DNA from: Selenomonas bovis DSM 23594
Lineage (GTDB): Bacteria; Bacillota; Negativicutes; Selenomonadales; Selenomonadaceae
Assembly: GCF_000381005.1 (NCBI RefSeq)
Contig: NZ_KB908381.1
Span: forward strand, 1 to 64,000
Direction of reading: 5' to 3'
Length of the DNA stretch: 64,000 nucleotides
In this document: in pieces, positions 7,017 to 15,002 of the stretch
Numbering within the stretch: the first letter of the stretch is position 1
Layout: every line of letters begins with the position of its first letter
Notes under the pieces: model-generated
Seen by the model: the letters and a program-made list of their open reading frames with translations, nothing else
What the model was told of the DNA's origin: nothing
Database searches by the model: none
Translations under genes and position numbers: made by a program

Positions 7017-7733
7017 TTACTTGGCTGCTTTCCTGGCCCGCTTCGTCTTTTCATTTTTCTTGTTGGCATCCACGGCTTTGAGCAGCGTCTTTTCTGACAT
7101 CTCCATATGATGTTCCGCCGCTTTCTTCGCACGCTTCACGTCGCCTTCCGCAATGGCCTCCACGATTTCTCGATGTTCCTCCAGCGTCGTCTCCAGGCGT
7201 CCCGGATAGGACATAGACAGCGTGCGAAAACGCGTGAGCTGCTCACGCAGGTTGGAAATGATGCCGACGAGACGGCTGTTGCGCGCCGCGCGATAGAGCA
7301 GATCGTGGAACTCGATATCCGTCTCGACAATCTTATCCATGTTGCCCTCTTCGACATAGCCGCCGATCATCACGAGCAGACGCTGCAGGCTCTCAAGCTC
7401 CTCATCGGTAATGCGTTCCGCCGCCAGGCCGTTGGAGAGCGACTCCAGTGCCGTGCGAATCTCGAAAATCTCATTGATGTCACGGATGGACATGCTCGCG
7501 ACATACGTGCCGCGCCGCGGCATCATGATAACATAGCCCTCGAGCTCTAGCTTGCGGATGGCCTCGCGGACAGGCGTACGGCTCACGCCGAGTTCCTCAG
7601 CGAGCTGGATCTCCATGAGGCGCTCACCTGGTTTCAACACGCCGCGTCGAATGGCATCTCGCAAGGATTCACAGACGACTTCTCTTAGCGGCTGGTAGCT
7701 GTCCAGCTTGATCGGTGATAGCTTCTTTTCCAT
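7017..7733 (-). CDS. GntR-family regulator, FadR subfamily (FCD domain)
   Basis: A 238-residue DNA-binding regulator. The N-terminal winged helix has the GntR signature LAEELGVSRTPVREAIRKLELEG, cut here around residues 45-68. The C-terminal helical FCD ligand domain shows FHDLLYRAARN and a terminal HMEMSEK with candidate metal-binding histidines. A basic tail ends the protein. It sits between ispE and glmU, where Bacillus carries purR, so it may be co-transcribed with essential precursor genes. Ligand and targets are unknown. Confidence 0.9.
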   Translation of the reverse strand: MEKKLSPIKLDSYQPLREVVCESLRDAIRRGVLKPGERLMEIQLAEELGVSRTPVREAIRKLELEGYVIMMPRRGTYVASMSIRDINEIFEIRTALESLSNGLAAERITDEELESLQRLLVMIGGYVEEGNMDKIVETDIEFHDLLYRAARNSRLVGIISNLREQLTRFRTLSMSYPGRLETTLEEHREIVEAIAEGDVKRAKKAAEHHMEMSEKTLLKAVDANKKNEKTKRARKAAK

Positions 7734-7746
7734 AGCAGAGAATCCC

Positions 7747-8622
7747 TCATTTCCTCATAGATTTTGCCGTCTTCGTAACGAATACGTCCACAGCCGGAAG
7801 CTGTCGAAGTGCCTCGGCAATGTGCTGCGCATGCGCGCCATCCTCTGCAATGCCAAAGACGGTCGGGCCGCTGCCAGACATGAGGCTCGCGCGTGCGCCG
7901 TACTGCAGCATTTTCTCTTTTAATTCTGAGATAATGCCATACTTTTTCATAGTAACACTTTCAAGGACGTTAGACAATAAGGAAGCAATCCTTTTGTCAT
8001 CTTTGTCTATGATGGCGCGTTTCATCTGATCGGTTTGCGGGTGACTCTTTGCAGGTGCAGCGTCATAACTCTTGTACGCCCAAGCGGTAGAGACAGAAAC
8101 GTGTGGCTTGGCGAGGACGATGTCTGCTGTCGGCATATCTGGCAGGCGCTCGAGCTTCTCCCCACGGCCAGTGGCGAGCATTGTTCCGCCCAGCAGCGTG
8201 AAGGGAATATCAGAGCCGAGTTTCGCGCCGAGCGCGCAGAGTTCCTCATCGGAGGCCCCCAGGGCGAACAGCTGGTTCATGCCGCGCAGGACAGCAGCCG
8301 CATCAGCACTGCCGCCGGCAAGACCAGCGGCGACAGGAATCCGCTTGGTCAGCTGAATCTCTACGCCATCCTTGATGCCATACGTCTGGCGCATGAGCTC
8401 AGCTGCACGCCACGCGAGATTGGATGCGTCCGCGGCGAGCCAGGGAACATCAATGGCAAGATGAATGTAGCTGTCCTTAGCCACCTGGAGTATCAGGGTA
8501 TCCGAAAGTGCTACGGACTGCATCACCATCGCGACCTCGTGGAAGCCATCCTCCCTTTTTCCGAGTATGTCAAGTGTCAGGTTGATTTTTGCCAAGCCTT
8601 GTATTGTCTGCAAAGTCACCAC
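7747..8622 (-). CDS. ispE: 4-diphosphocytidyl-2-C-methyl-D-erythritol kinase
   Basis: A GHMP-family kinase of about 290 residues in the MEP isoprenoid pathway; it phosphorylates the CDP-methylerythritol intermediate. Seen are LAKINLTLDILGKREDGFHEV at the N-terminus (substrate-binding region), the ATP-binding glycine-rich loop PVAAGLAGGSADAAA and the late motif LMSGSGPTVFG. The start is uncertain: GTG 8622 sits only 2-3 bases behind GAGGGAG, while TTG 8616 has an 8-base spacing and may be the true start. A good promoter is at 8650-8678. Confidence 0.95.
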   Translation of the reverse strand: MVTLQTIQGLAKINLTLDILGKREDGFHEVAMVMQSVALSDTLILQVAKDSYIHLAIDVPWLAADASNLAWRAAELMRQTYGIKDGVEIQLTKRIPVAAGLAGGSADAAAVLRGMNQLFALGASDEELCALGAKLGSDIPFTLLGGTMLATGRGEKLERLPDMPTADIVLAKPHVSVSTAWAYKSYDAAPAKSHPQTDQMKRAIIDKDDKRIASLLSNVLESVTMKKYGIISELKEKMLQYGARASLMSGSGPTVFGIAEDGAHAQHIAEALRQLPAVDVFVTKTAKSMRK

Positions 8623-8649
8623 TCCCTCATCATCATGATTCCCTTCCCA

Positions 8650-8678
8650 ATTTTAGCAATTTTTCTTTTGTACGACAA
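8650..8678 (-). promoter_or_regulatory. ispE operon promoter
   Basis: On the minus strand TTGTCG and TAAAAT are 17 bases apart. It is divergent from the promoter at 8686-8714, with only 7 bases between the two -35 boxes. Confidence 0.65.
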
Positions 8679-8685
8679 GTTTCCC

Positions 8686-8714
8686 TTGCTGACAACCAGA
8701 TTCTGTACGATAAT
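8686..8714 (+). promoter_or_regulatory. Promoter of the P-type ATPase-like gene
   Basis: TTGCTG and GATAAT with a 17-base spacer. Transcription would begin near 8721, which argues against translation starting at ATG 8724 and favours TTG 8757. Confidence 0.65.
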
Positions 8715-8756
8715 TGTGATGATATGGGTTGCCAGGAAAAAATGGGAGGGATTCTC

Positions 8757-9962
8757 TTGGGAAATTCTATTTCCAGTCGGCAACAACTGATTGCCGCTAT
8801 TGTACTCGCGCTCCTGTTCGGCTTTTATCATGGCATGACGGGAACGATTGTGCGCGGAGGACTCGTATTTTGTTCCACGCTTCTTGTCTGTCTCCCCCTA
8901 CCTGGAATGCTTGCGACGTGGCTGGCGCAAAAACGCGTCCTACAGCAGGCGGAGTCGCTGGGTGCCGCATTACTACGGCCGCAGCGGTTGGTAGTGCTCG
9001 CGGAGACGGACACGCTGCTATTCCCCTATCGGGGTGTTCTGACGCAGGGAGAGCCGCACATTGCCGCGCTCATGCCTGAGGGGATGTCGCAGGCTGGTCT
9101 GCTCGCGCTCGCTGCCGCCGCCGAGCGCGATGCGACACATCCTATCGGCTGCGCCATCTATGCGACGGCAATGGAACGATGCCTGCGTCTGCCGCGCGTC
9201 TCCGCGCAGGCAGAGCAGGCACATCACGGCGCGGAGGCACTCTGCACCGGAGATACAGTCCGGGTGGGAGCAATCGACTGGCTTAGAGCGGAAGGCGTGC
9301 ATTTCAGTGCTGAACTCCTGACGACAGCGGATCAGATGTATTGCCGCGGCGAAAGTGTTGTCGCGTTGAGCATGGGCAAACGCGCCCGAGGTTTGATTGC
9401 ACTCAGCTATGACATGTCGGATAGCGTGCGTGCGGTGCTTGCTGAGCTAGCGCGCGCGGATATGACACCCATATTGTTCACCTCATCGGCACAGAAATTC
9501 GCGCACGCCCTAGCAAAGCAGCTCGGTATCAGCACCGCCTATGGCAATCTATCAGCGAAAAAATGTGCGCGGGAGACACAATTCCTCCAGTCGCGCGGTC
9601 ACATTGTCGCGCTGCTGGACATGGCGGCCAACCCTAGCCAGATCCCCCCAGGAACGGCAGACGTCCATTTGGTCATATCATCCTCGCAGTCCGCAGAGAC
9701 GGGCAAAGATACGGCGTCAGACGTAGCTGACATTGCAATTCCCTCCATCGCGGCATTGCCCCCGCTGCTCGCACTCAGCAGGCGGATGTCAGTTGCCTGC
9801 AACCATAGCCACAGTATCGCGTTTTTCGGCGCACTGATTTTCCTCCTCTCAGCTACAATCTTTTTTCCGTGGTTCGATGGAAGTTTTATGTCGCCGCATA
9901 TTGCTGTCACCTGCCTGCTTTTCCTCGTACTGCTCGCCCTTCTTCCCATAAGAAGAATATAA
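8757..9962 (+). CDS. Catalytically degenerate heavy-metal P-type ATPase homologue
   Basis: A 401-residue protein that follows the order of a P1B-type ATPase from the membrane helices before the phosphorylation site to the C-terminus. Two TM segments (about 10-26 and 31-53, with CLPLP where metal pumps have CPC) precede the P-domain. The segment equivalent to FDKTGTLTEG reads FPYRGVLTQG (89-98), so the phosphorylated Asp is Pro90. The nucleotide-domain HP pair is kept (H128-P129), but TGDN is TSSA (242-245) and GDGxND is LDMAANP (287-293). Two more TM segments end the protein. It therefore cannot form the phosphoenzyme, yet the frame is open and it has a promoter and a GGGAGGG site 6 bases before TTG 8757. 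Possible roles are metal sensing, a scaffold or a regulator of another pump; unproven. Confidence 0.75.
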   Translation: MGNSISSRQQLIAAIVLALLFGFYHGMTGTIVRGGLVFCSTLLVCLPLPGMLATWLAQKRVLQQAESLGAALLRPQRLVVLAETDTLLFPYRGVLTQGEPHIAALMPEGMSQAGLLALAAAAERDATHPIGCAIYATAMERCLRLPRVSAQAEQAHHGAEALCTGDTVRVGAIDWLRAEGVHFSAELLTTADQMYCRGESVVALSMGKRARGLIALSYDMSDSVRAVLAELARADMTPILFTSSAQKFAHALAKQLGISTAYGNLSAKKCARETQFLQSRGHIVALLDMAANPSQIPPGTADVHLVISSSQSAETGKDTASDVADIAIPSIAALPPLLALSRRMSVACNHSHSIAFFGALIFLLSATIFFPWFDGSFMSPHIAVTCLLFLVLLALLPIRRI

Positions 9963-9993
9963 AAATAGGTCTGTATCCGCAAAGATTCTCCAA

Positions 9994-11703
9994 TTATTTC
10001 ATCGCGTGATCGTAATCCATACCTTGGATGATACGCGTACGATGTACCTTGAATTCTGCATTTACCAGACTTTTCGACGCATCGTATTCCGGAGTGCGGA
10101 TATTGAGAAGATCGAGCAGGGTATGAATCATATCATCTGTCATATATGGTCGTTGCACGGCGGCACAGATCTGCTGCCATTTTTCCGGATGGGTAGTGCG
10201 CCAGGCCGGTGAGCCATAGATGATCAGGGGAACCTCCAGCATGTAGCGGTTCGGATGTTCCTCAACATGGCCTGACATGTTGGAATCATTGTCATAGACG
10301 GCTTCGCCATGATCCGGCAGATAGACGACGAGCGCATTCTTATCCGCGAATTTCTCGATGAGAGAGCTCACGATGTAGTCATTGTAATAAATCGCATTGG
10401 CGTACTGCGCGATTTCCGTGCGTTTGGCCTCGCTATAGCTATTTTCCGGAGCTGCGAGATCGTCTTTCAGGAATTTCGTGAAAAGATACGGGTAACGGAA
10501 ATAATAGAGGCCGTGTCCGCCCATGAGATGAATGACGTAGAAATCTTTCCCGGAGCCATGTGCGATTGCATCGTCCACCAGCGGGAACAGCGCTTCATCC
10601 AAGGTGGTATTCTCCTCATGCGATTCCCGCATGCGCGTGAAGACTTTCGTTGTCGAGCGGTTGGCGAAGATTTGCGCTACATTCCCCCAGATGCCGGAAC
10701 TTTCCTGATTTGATATCCAATGTGTTGCATAACCGGCTCTGTTCATGACATCGATGAGGTTGTTGGTCTCGTACCACGGCTGCCCCGCGGCCACGCTTTC
10801 CTCATCTGCAAAGGTGAAGAGTTTCCGCAGCACGGCGACGGTCGCTCCCTCAGGGCTGATGACATCGCGAAAAACTGCAATTTTCCCCTCCGCAGCCATT
10901 GCATCGAGATTGGGCGTATTTTTCAGCGGATAGCCGTAGAGGTGCATACGTCCTCTGGCTGTCGCTTCTCCGAGGATGAAGACGACTTGAGGCGTGTCAC
11001 TGTCATTTTCTGTGATTTCCACTCGGTTTTCCATGGAGTCTGCAAGTTTTTGATAGGCCTTGATATTCTCTACAGAGACAGCCGTCGCTTGCCCCACGCT
11101 GACAAGCGGGATGTCAAGAGTGCCGCTCAAGATGAAGTTCATGTAGTGTTTGAGCAGTAATGTTCCTGCCAGTACGCCGAAAATAGATACAGCGAGGAAG
11201 ATGCGGTTCCGCCCGCGACGGCTTGGCCAGGCCAGGCGCTTTTGGAACAACCACCCCCATCCCAGTGCAAGCAGGAGGAAGAAAGTACTGACAGCCAGCA
11301 GGCTGCGCCAACCGAAATACATGGAGAGGAACTCTCCTGCTTCCTGCGGATTCGTCTGCAGGATGGCGGTAATGATGCCTGCGCCAACCAATGTCTGATA
11401 TGTCGTGATAGCGAAAATTTCCAGGCCGGCCAATGCCGCTGATACTATGACGGACAGTCCGAGCAGCAACTGGCGCAGACGGTGGCAAGGCACACAAGCG
11501 AGCAGTACGACATAGACGCAGGCACCGAAAAACAGGAAGGCACCGTCCAGTAACAGGACGGGAATCTGTGTATCTTGATACTGCGTGAGATTCTGCCAGA
11601 CAATCGTGAAATAATTCATGAGAAACAGCAAGATGATCCAGCCGATATGCGTTTCCGTCAGATATTCCGCCGCAGCCAGCAGTGATAAGACTCTTTTCTT
11701 CAA
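9994..11703 (-). CDS. Phosphoethanolamine transferase of the sulfatase family (EptA/CptA-like)
   Basis: A 569-residue inner-membrane enzyme that would transfer phosphoethanolamine from phosphatidylethanolamine to lipid A or core sugars on the outer side of the membrane. About five TM segments occupy residues 18-185. The catalytic alkaline-phosphatase-like domain starts at FILGEATARG (243-251), where Thr248 is the likely nucleophile, continues with HLYGYPLKNTPNLD and holds the metal-binding LPDHGE near 480. The start is TTG, with AGAGG 8 bases upstream. Its presence implies an outer membrane, and modification of LPS usually lowers binding of cationic peptides. Exact acceptor unknown. Confidence 0.85.
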   Translation of the reverse strand: MKKRVLSLLAAAEYLTETHIGWIILLFLMNYFTIVWQNLTQYQDTQIPVLLLDGAFLFFGACVYVVLLACVPCHRLRQLLLGLSVIVSAALAGLEIFAITTYQTLVGAGIITAILQTNPQEAGEFLSMYFGWRSLLAVSTFFLLLALGWGWLFQKRLAWPSRRGRNRIFLAVSIFGVLAGTLLLKHYMNFILSGTLDIPLVSVGQATAVSVENIKAYQKLADSMENRVEITENDSDTPQVVFILGEATARGRMHLYGYPLKNTPNLDAMAAEGKIAVFRDVISPEGATVAVLRKLFTFADEESVAAGQPWYETNNLIDVMNRAGYATHWISNQESSGIWGNVAQIFANRSTTKVFTRMRESHEENTTLDEALFPLVDDAIAHGSGKDFYVIHLMGGHGLYYFRYPYLFTKFLKDDLAAPENSYSEAKRTEIAQYANAIYYNDYIVSSLIEKFADKNALVVYLPDHGEAVYDNDSNMSGHVEEHPNRYMLEVPLIIYGSPAWRTTHPEKWQQICAAVQRPYMTDDMIHTLLDLLNIRTPEYDASKSLVNAEFKVHRTRIIQGMDYDHAMK

Positions 11704-11769
11704 TGGAAGTGCCTCTTTCTCTTTTCATTCTATGTGTTCTGAAACGTTGGATATCACTGAGGCAGTCAT

Positions 11770-11805
11770 AAAAATGCAGCTTCCCCCATGGGAAAGCTGC
11801 ATTTT
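11770..11805. terminator. Terminator behind the rubredoxin gene
   Basis: AAAATGCAGCTT and AAGCTGCATTTT form a long stem with A/T-runs on both sides. On the minus strand it ends the flavodiiron-rubredoxin transcript and separates it from the phosphoethanolamine transferase gene. Confidence 0.8.
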
Positions 11806-11869
11806 CACGCGCATCCATATCCGTTGGCAGAGTCGCCTTGCATCGGGTGCGCTGACGTCTAGTTCAGAC

Positions 11870-12028
11870 TCACTCTTTTTCAAACATTTCCTTGCCGACG
11901 CCACAAACCGGGCAGACCCAGTCGTCCGGCAAATCTTCGAATGCCGTGCCCGGTGCGATGCCGTTATCCGGATCGCCGACAGCGGGATCATACACATAGC
12001 CGCAAGGGCCGCATACATACTTGTCCAT
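11870..12028 (-). CDS. Rubredoxin
   Basis: A 52-residue electron carrier. It begins [19 protein letters not shown] and ends [14 protein letters not shown]; the two CxxC pairs (CGPC at 6-9 and CPVC at 38-41) bind a single iron. The core WVCPVCG and the [18 protein letters not shown] segment are typical. A GGAGG site precedes the ATG. It lies 19 bp behind the flavodiiron protein gene and is the obvious electron donor to it, for reduction of O2 or NO. Confidence 0.95.
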   Translation of the reverse strand: MDKYVCGPCGYVYDPAVGDPDNGIAPGTAFEDLPDDWVCPVCGVGKEMFEKE

Positions 12029-12047
12029 AATGGTACCTCCTACAATA

Positions 12048-13259
12048 TTACGCTTTATCTGCCGCTGGAGTCTCCTCCAGCAGCGCCTTCACCAACTCTG
12101 GAATCTTGGCAAAATCATCTTTACAGGGATTCCAGAGAGATTTTACATGTTCATCAATAACTGCGAAACCGGCATCTTGCAAGCTCTCCTGAAGGACTTT
12201 GACACCCTCGCCGCTCCAACCATAACAGCCGAAGGCTGCAGCACGTTTTTTCTTGAACTTCAGAGATTTCAAGAAGGCCAGCCAGCCTGTCACACTCGCA
12301 AGCACGCCATTGATATAGGTCGGTGAGCCCACAGCGATAGCGCGGGACTTGAAGACCTCCGTCATCACTTCGTTCTTGTCACTCTTGGCAATGTTGTATA
12401 CCTTGACGACGGTCGCAGGGCTCTGACGTTTTATCTCTTCGGCGATGGCATGCGCAATCGCTTCTGTGCCGTTCCACATCGTATCGTAGGCAATCGTGAC
12501 CTGATCCTCCTGATAGGCCTTTGCCCATTCATCGTACTTCTCTACGATGGTGAATGGTCTTTCGCGCCAGATCGCGCCGTGCGATGGCGCAATCATTTCG
12601 ATGGGAAGTTGCAGTGCCGCAATCTCCTCGAGCTTGCGGGGGATGAGCGCCGCAAACGGATTGAGAATATTGACAAAATACTTGAGCGCCTCATGCCAGA
12701 GGATCCCCTGTTCCGCTTTGTCTGCAAAGAGCTCGCTCGTCGCGTAGTGCTGCCCGAACGCATCCATAGAGAACAGGATGTTGTCTCCCGTGAGGAATGT
12801 CGCCATGGAATCCGGCCAGTGGAGCATCCGCATCTCGACGAATTGGAGCTTCTTGCCATTGCCGATGGGGAGTTCATCTCCCGTTTTGACAACATGGAAA
12901 TTCCAGCCGCGTTTCCCGTACTGTCCCTCGAGGCTCTTGACAGCCATCGCCGTGCAATAAAGCGGCGTTCCGGGGATTTCTTCAAGCAAATCTGCAAGTG
13001 CGCCGGAATGATCTGTCTCGCCGTGGTTCACGACGATGGCGTCGATTTTTTTGAGATCGATTTCCCGCTTGAGATTCTCAATGAAATCGAAGCGGTGCGG
13101 CGCCCAGACCGTATCGACGAGGATGGTCTTTTCCTCTTCAATCAGATAAGCGTTCTGGCTGGAACCGTGAAAGATCGAATAGTCGTCCCCGTGAAAGTTC
13201 TCAAGTTCCCAGTCGAGATAGCCTACCCAGCTCACGTTGCCTTTCACATGTCTCTTCAT
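12048..13259 (-). CDS. Flavodiiron protein (FprA/NorV core)
   Basis: A 403-residue cytoplasmic enzyme that reduces O2 to water and/or NO to N2O. The N-terminal metallo-beta-lactamase-like domain (1 to about 250) carries the di-iron ligands: HGETDH (79-84), the His of MLHWPDS, the Asp of LFSMDAFG and the His of APSHG. The C-terminal flavodoxin domain (about 255-395) starts [16 protein letters not shown], the FMN-binding loop, and includes [11 protein letters not shown] rubredoxin follows in the same operon. Upstream is a 13-bp dyad (13330-13342) that might be a control site. Confidence 0.95.
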   Translation of the reverse strand: MKRHVKGNVSWVGYLDWELENFHGDDYSIFHGSSQNAYLIEEEKTILVDTVWAPHRFDFIENLKREIDLKKIDAIVVNHGETDHSGALADLLEEIPGTPLYCTAMAVKSLEGQYGKRGWNFHVVKTGDELPIGNGKKLQFVEMRMLHWPDSMATFLTGDNILFSMDAFGQHYATSELFADKAEQGILWHEALKYFVNILNPFAALIPRKLEEIAALQLPIEMIAPSHGAIWRERPFTIVEKYDEWAKAYQEDQVTIAYDTMWNGTEAIAHAIAEEIKRQSPATVVKVYNIAKSDKNEVMTEVFKSRAIAVGSPTYINGVLASVTGWLAFLKSLKFKKKRAAAFGCYGWSGEGVKVLQESLQDAGFAVIDEHVKSLWNPCKDDFAKIPELVKALLEETPAADKA

Positions 13260-13329
13260 CTATTTTCCCCCTCATCCCGTACCGGTTCTGCCAAGGGAGC
13301 AAAAAACGGCAACGAGATATCCCGATATA

Positions 13330-13342
13330 ATTCCTTCGGAAT
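13330..13342. promoter_or_regulatory. Dyad between divergent genes
   Basis: ATTCC-TTC-GGAAT lies between the flavodiiron gene and the gene at 13455. It is a perfect 5-3-5 inverted repeat in an otherwise AT-rich stretch and could bind a dimeric regulator. No factor can be named. Confidence 0.3.
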
Positions 13343-13382
13343 ATTTTATTCGACATCTCAGGTGCAGATTCCTGCCCCATTA

Positions 13383-13391
13383 TGCTATAAT
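13383..13391 (+). promoter_or_regulatory. Extended -10 promoter
   Basis: TGCTATAAT (TGn + TATAAT) lies 28 to 64 bases before the two possible starts of the next gene. A convincing -35 is not seen, which is usual for extended -10 promoters. Confidence 0.55.
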
Positions 13392-13454
13392 GAAATGAAA
13401 ATATTATGGGAGTACCGAATGAATCGATATTTCCTCAAACATGGAGGTCAGAGT

Positions 13455-14162
13455 ATGACACAGGAAGCATTTCACAAGCTCGTGCATCTTGTCATGGCTT
13501 CACCGGCAAAACCGCCGGAGAAGCTTTTCCTCGGCGGTATGGATGATTGGCATGCGCGGGCAAGGCTAGCGCATTTTCTCGCTATGCCCGCGGTCGGCAA
13601 GACAGAGGAGGCACTCGAACTCTTCCACTCCGTTGTCGAGGCGGATGTGGATGAAGAAAACGCTGAGGATGTCGAGGAGAAGGTCTTTGCGCTCCAGAAG
13701 CTTTCTGATCTTGAGCGCAAGCAGGACAATGCGGCAGAGGATGCCCTGCGTCATATCGATGCGGCCATCGAGCTTGCAGAGAGCACGGACTTTCTCTATA
13801 AATATATTCTGCGCGGCGAGCTTTGGGGCGATCGCTGGAATATCATGCATCAGCTCAAAATGAGCAAAGAAGCCGAGGAGGAAGTCGATGAGCGCATCGA
13901 AGCCTATAAGGATATCCCCGTCTCACATGTCAGCTATCTTTACTACGGGTACCGCTTCAAGGCCATGTTGGCCGCAGAGCGCGGAGTGACACTCGTGGCC
14001 AAGGATTACATGCACATGGCGCTTCATTCGATGGAGATCCCACCGCAGTATGAGGCGGGACTCGAAAAGGCTTTTTCCGCCACGCATGACAATGCATCTT
14101 GGATCCTCAACGAAGTCGATCGCGCGACACCGAATCCTGATACCGTACATTGGGATATCTGA
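13455..14162 (+). CDS. Conserved hypothetical protein, TPR-like helical repeats
   Basis: A 235-residue, acidic, almost entirely helical soluble protein. Repeated helix pairs such as KTEEALELFHSVVEAD, EDALRHIDAAIELAEST and EEVDERIEAYKDI look like tetratricopeptide-type units, suggesting protein binding. No catalytic motif or signal peptide is seen and I do not know the family's function. ATG 13455 was chosen because GGAGG lies 7 bases upstream; an in-frame ATG at 13419 also has a possible site (GGGAG). Own promoter; transcribed divergently from the flavodiiron operon. Confidence 0.7.
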   Translation: MTQEAFHKLVHLVMASPAKPPEKLFLGGMDDWHARARLAHFLAMPAVGKTEEALELFHSVVEADVDEENAEDVEEKVFALQKLSDLERKQDNAAEDALRHIDAAIELAESTDFLYKYILRGELWGDRWNIMHQLKMSKEAEEEVDERIEAYKDIPVSHVSYLYYGYRFKAMLAAERGVTLVAKDYMHMALHSMEIPPQYEAGLEKAFSATHDNASWILNEVDRATPNPDTVHWDI

Positions 14163-14211
14163 TCAATCACTGTTTCATATAGTGGTTCCCGGTGCAAACG
14201 AGAAAAAACAC

Positions 14212-14240
14212 TTGCAAGAGCGCTATGCCTATGGTATAGT
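14212..14240 (+). promoter_or_regulatory. Promoter of the T-box transcript
   Basis: TTGCAA and TATAGT are separated by 17 bases, with an extra TGG just before the -10. Transcription would begin near 14247, right before the riboswitch. Confidence 0.75.
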
Positions 14241-14261
14241 GTATTCAATATCGCATCAGCG

Positions 14262-14487
14262 ATGATGAGAAGAGTAAAGCGAATGTGTAGCTGGCAGAGA
14301 GAATGCGGTTGGTGAAAGCATTCAGAACCGTCGCTTGAAAGCTGACTCAGAGCTGCAGGGAGGTATATCCCCTGCCGTTGGCCGCGTTAAGGCATTGAGT
14401 GGCCGGACGTATCTTCGTGTTCGGCTGACAAAGGTGGTACCACGGGAAACAGAGCCTCGTCCTTTTTCGGACGAGGCTTTTCTTTTT
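14262..14487 (+). ncRNA. T-box riboswitch, specifier codon GCU (alanine)
   Basis: Stem I shows the AGTA / GAA loop-E pair (AGTA about 14274, TTGAA 14335-14339) with AAGCG pairing to CGCTT and TGAG to CTCA. AGAGAG and GGTTGGTGAAA mark the distal part. In the position used by known T-boxes (GAA-n-codon-purine) lies GCT at 14341-14343, so uncharged tRNA-Ala is the expected ligand. The T-box AAGGTGGTACCACGG (14431-14445) can form the antiterminator and bind the tRNA NCCA end. The competing terminator is GCCTCGTCC/GGACGAGGC followed by T's (14454-14485). Class is certain; the specifier is my reading of the structure. Confidence 0.92.
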
Positions 14488-14522
14488 CTTGTCAGGTGGT
14501 CAAGCAGAATGGAGGAAATGGC

Positions 14523-15002
14523 ATGCGTGAACTTTTAGAGCTTTTAGAGCACGATGCGCGTCGCCCGGTCAGTGAGATCGCGCCCATGCTCGGCAAGAGC
14601 GAATATGAGGTTGAGCAGGATATCAAGCGTCTGGAGAAGGACAAGGTGATTCTCTCCTACAACACGCTCATCAACTGGGAAAAGTTCGGCGACAACATGG
14701 TGACAGCCATCATCGAGGTGAATCTCATGCCGCAGCGCGAGGTCGGTTTCGATGCGATTGCGGAACGTATCTATCGATTCGATGAGGTCCGCACTGTCTA
14801 CCTCATGAGCGGCAGTTTCGACCTCATGGTCATCATTGAAGGAAAATCTCTGAAAGATGTCGCGAATTTTGTCTCGACGCGCCTCTCCACCATCGAGGGC
14901 GTCACGCAAACGCGCAGCCATTTCATCCTCAAGCCGTACAAGAAAGACGGCGTCATCATCAACGATGAGGAACGTGACCGCAGATTGGTGGTGTCGCCCT
15001 GA
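14523..15002 (+). CDS. Lrp/AsnC-family regulator
   Basis: A 159-residue regulator. The N-terminal helix-turn-helix (about 1-60) includes ARRPVSEIAPMLGKSEYEVEQDIKRLEKD and the C-terminal RAM/AsnC effector domain shows RTVYLMSGSFDLMVIIEGKSL. GGAGG is 7 bases before ATG 14523. It lies directly behind the alanine T-box and overlaps the aminotransferase start by one base (TGATG). B. subtilis has the same pair, alaR-alaT (yugG-yugH), for alanine synthesis, so this is probably the alanine-responsive regulator of that enzyme. Confidence 0.88.
   Translation: MRELLELLEHDARRPVSEIAPMLGKSEYEVEQDIKRLEKDKVILSYNTLINWEKFGDNMVTAIIEVNLMPQREVGFDAIAERIYRFDEVRTVYLMSGSFDLMVIIEGKSLKDVANFVSTRLSTIEGVTQTRSHFILKPYKKDGVIINDEERDRRLVVSP

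Noticed and set aside
13419-13454. Longer N-terminus (MNRYFLKHGGQS) for the TPR-like protein
   Set aside because: Possible, but the downstream ATG has the better GGAGG site; kept only as an alternative.
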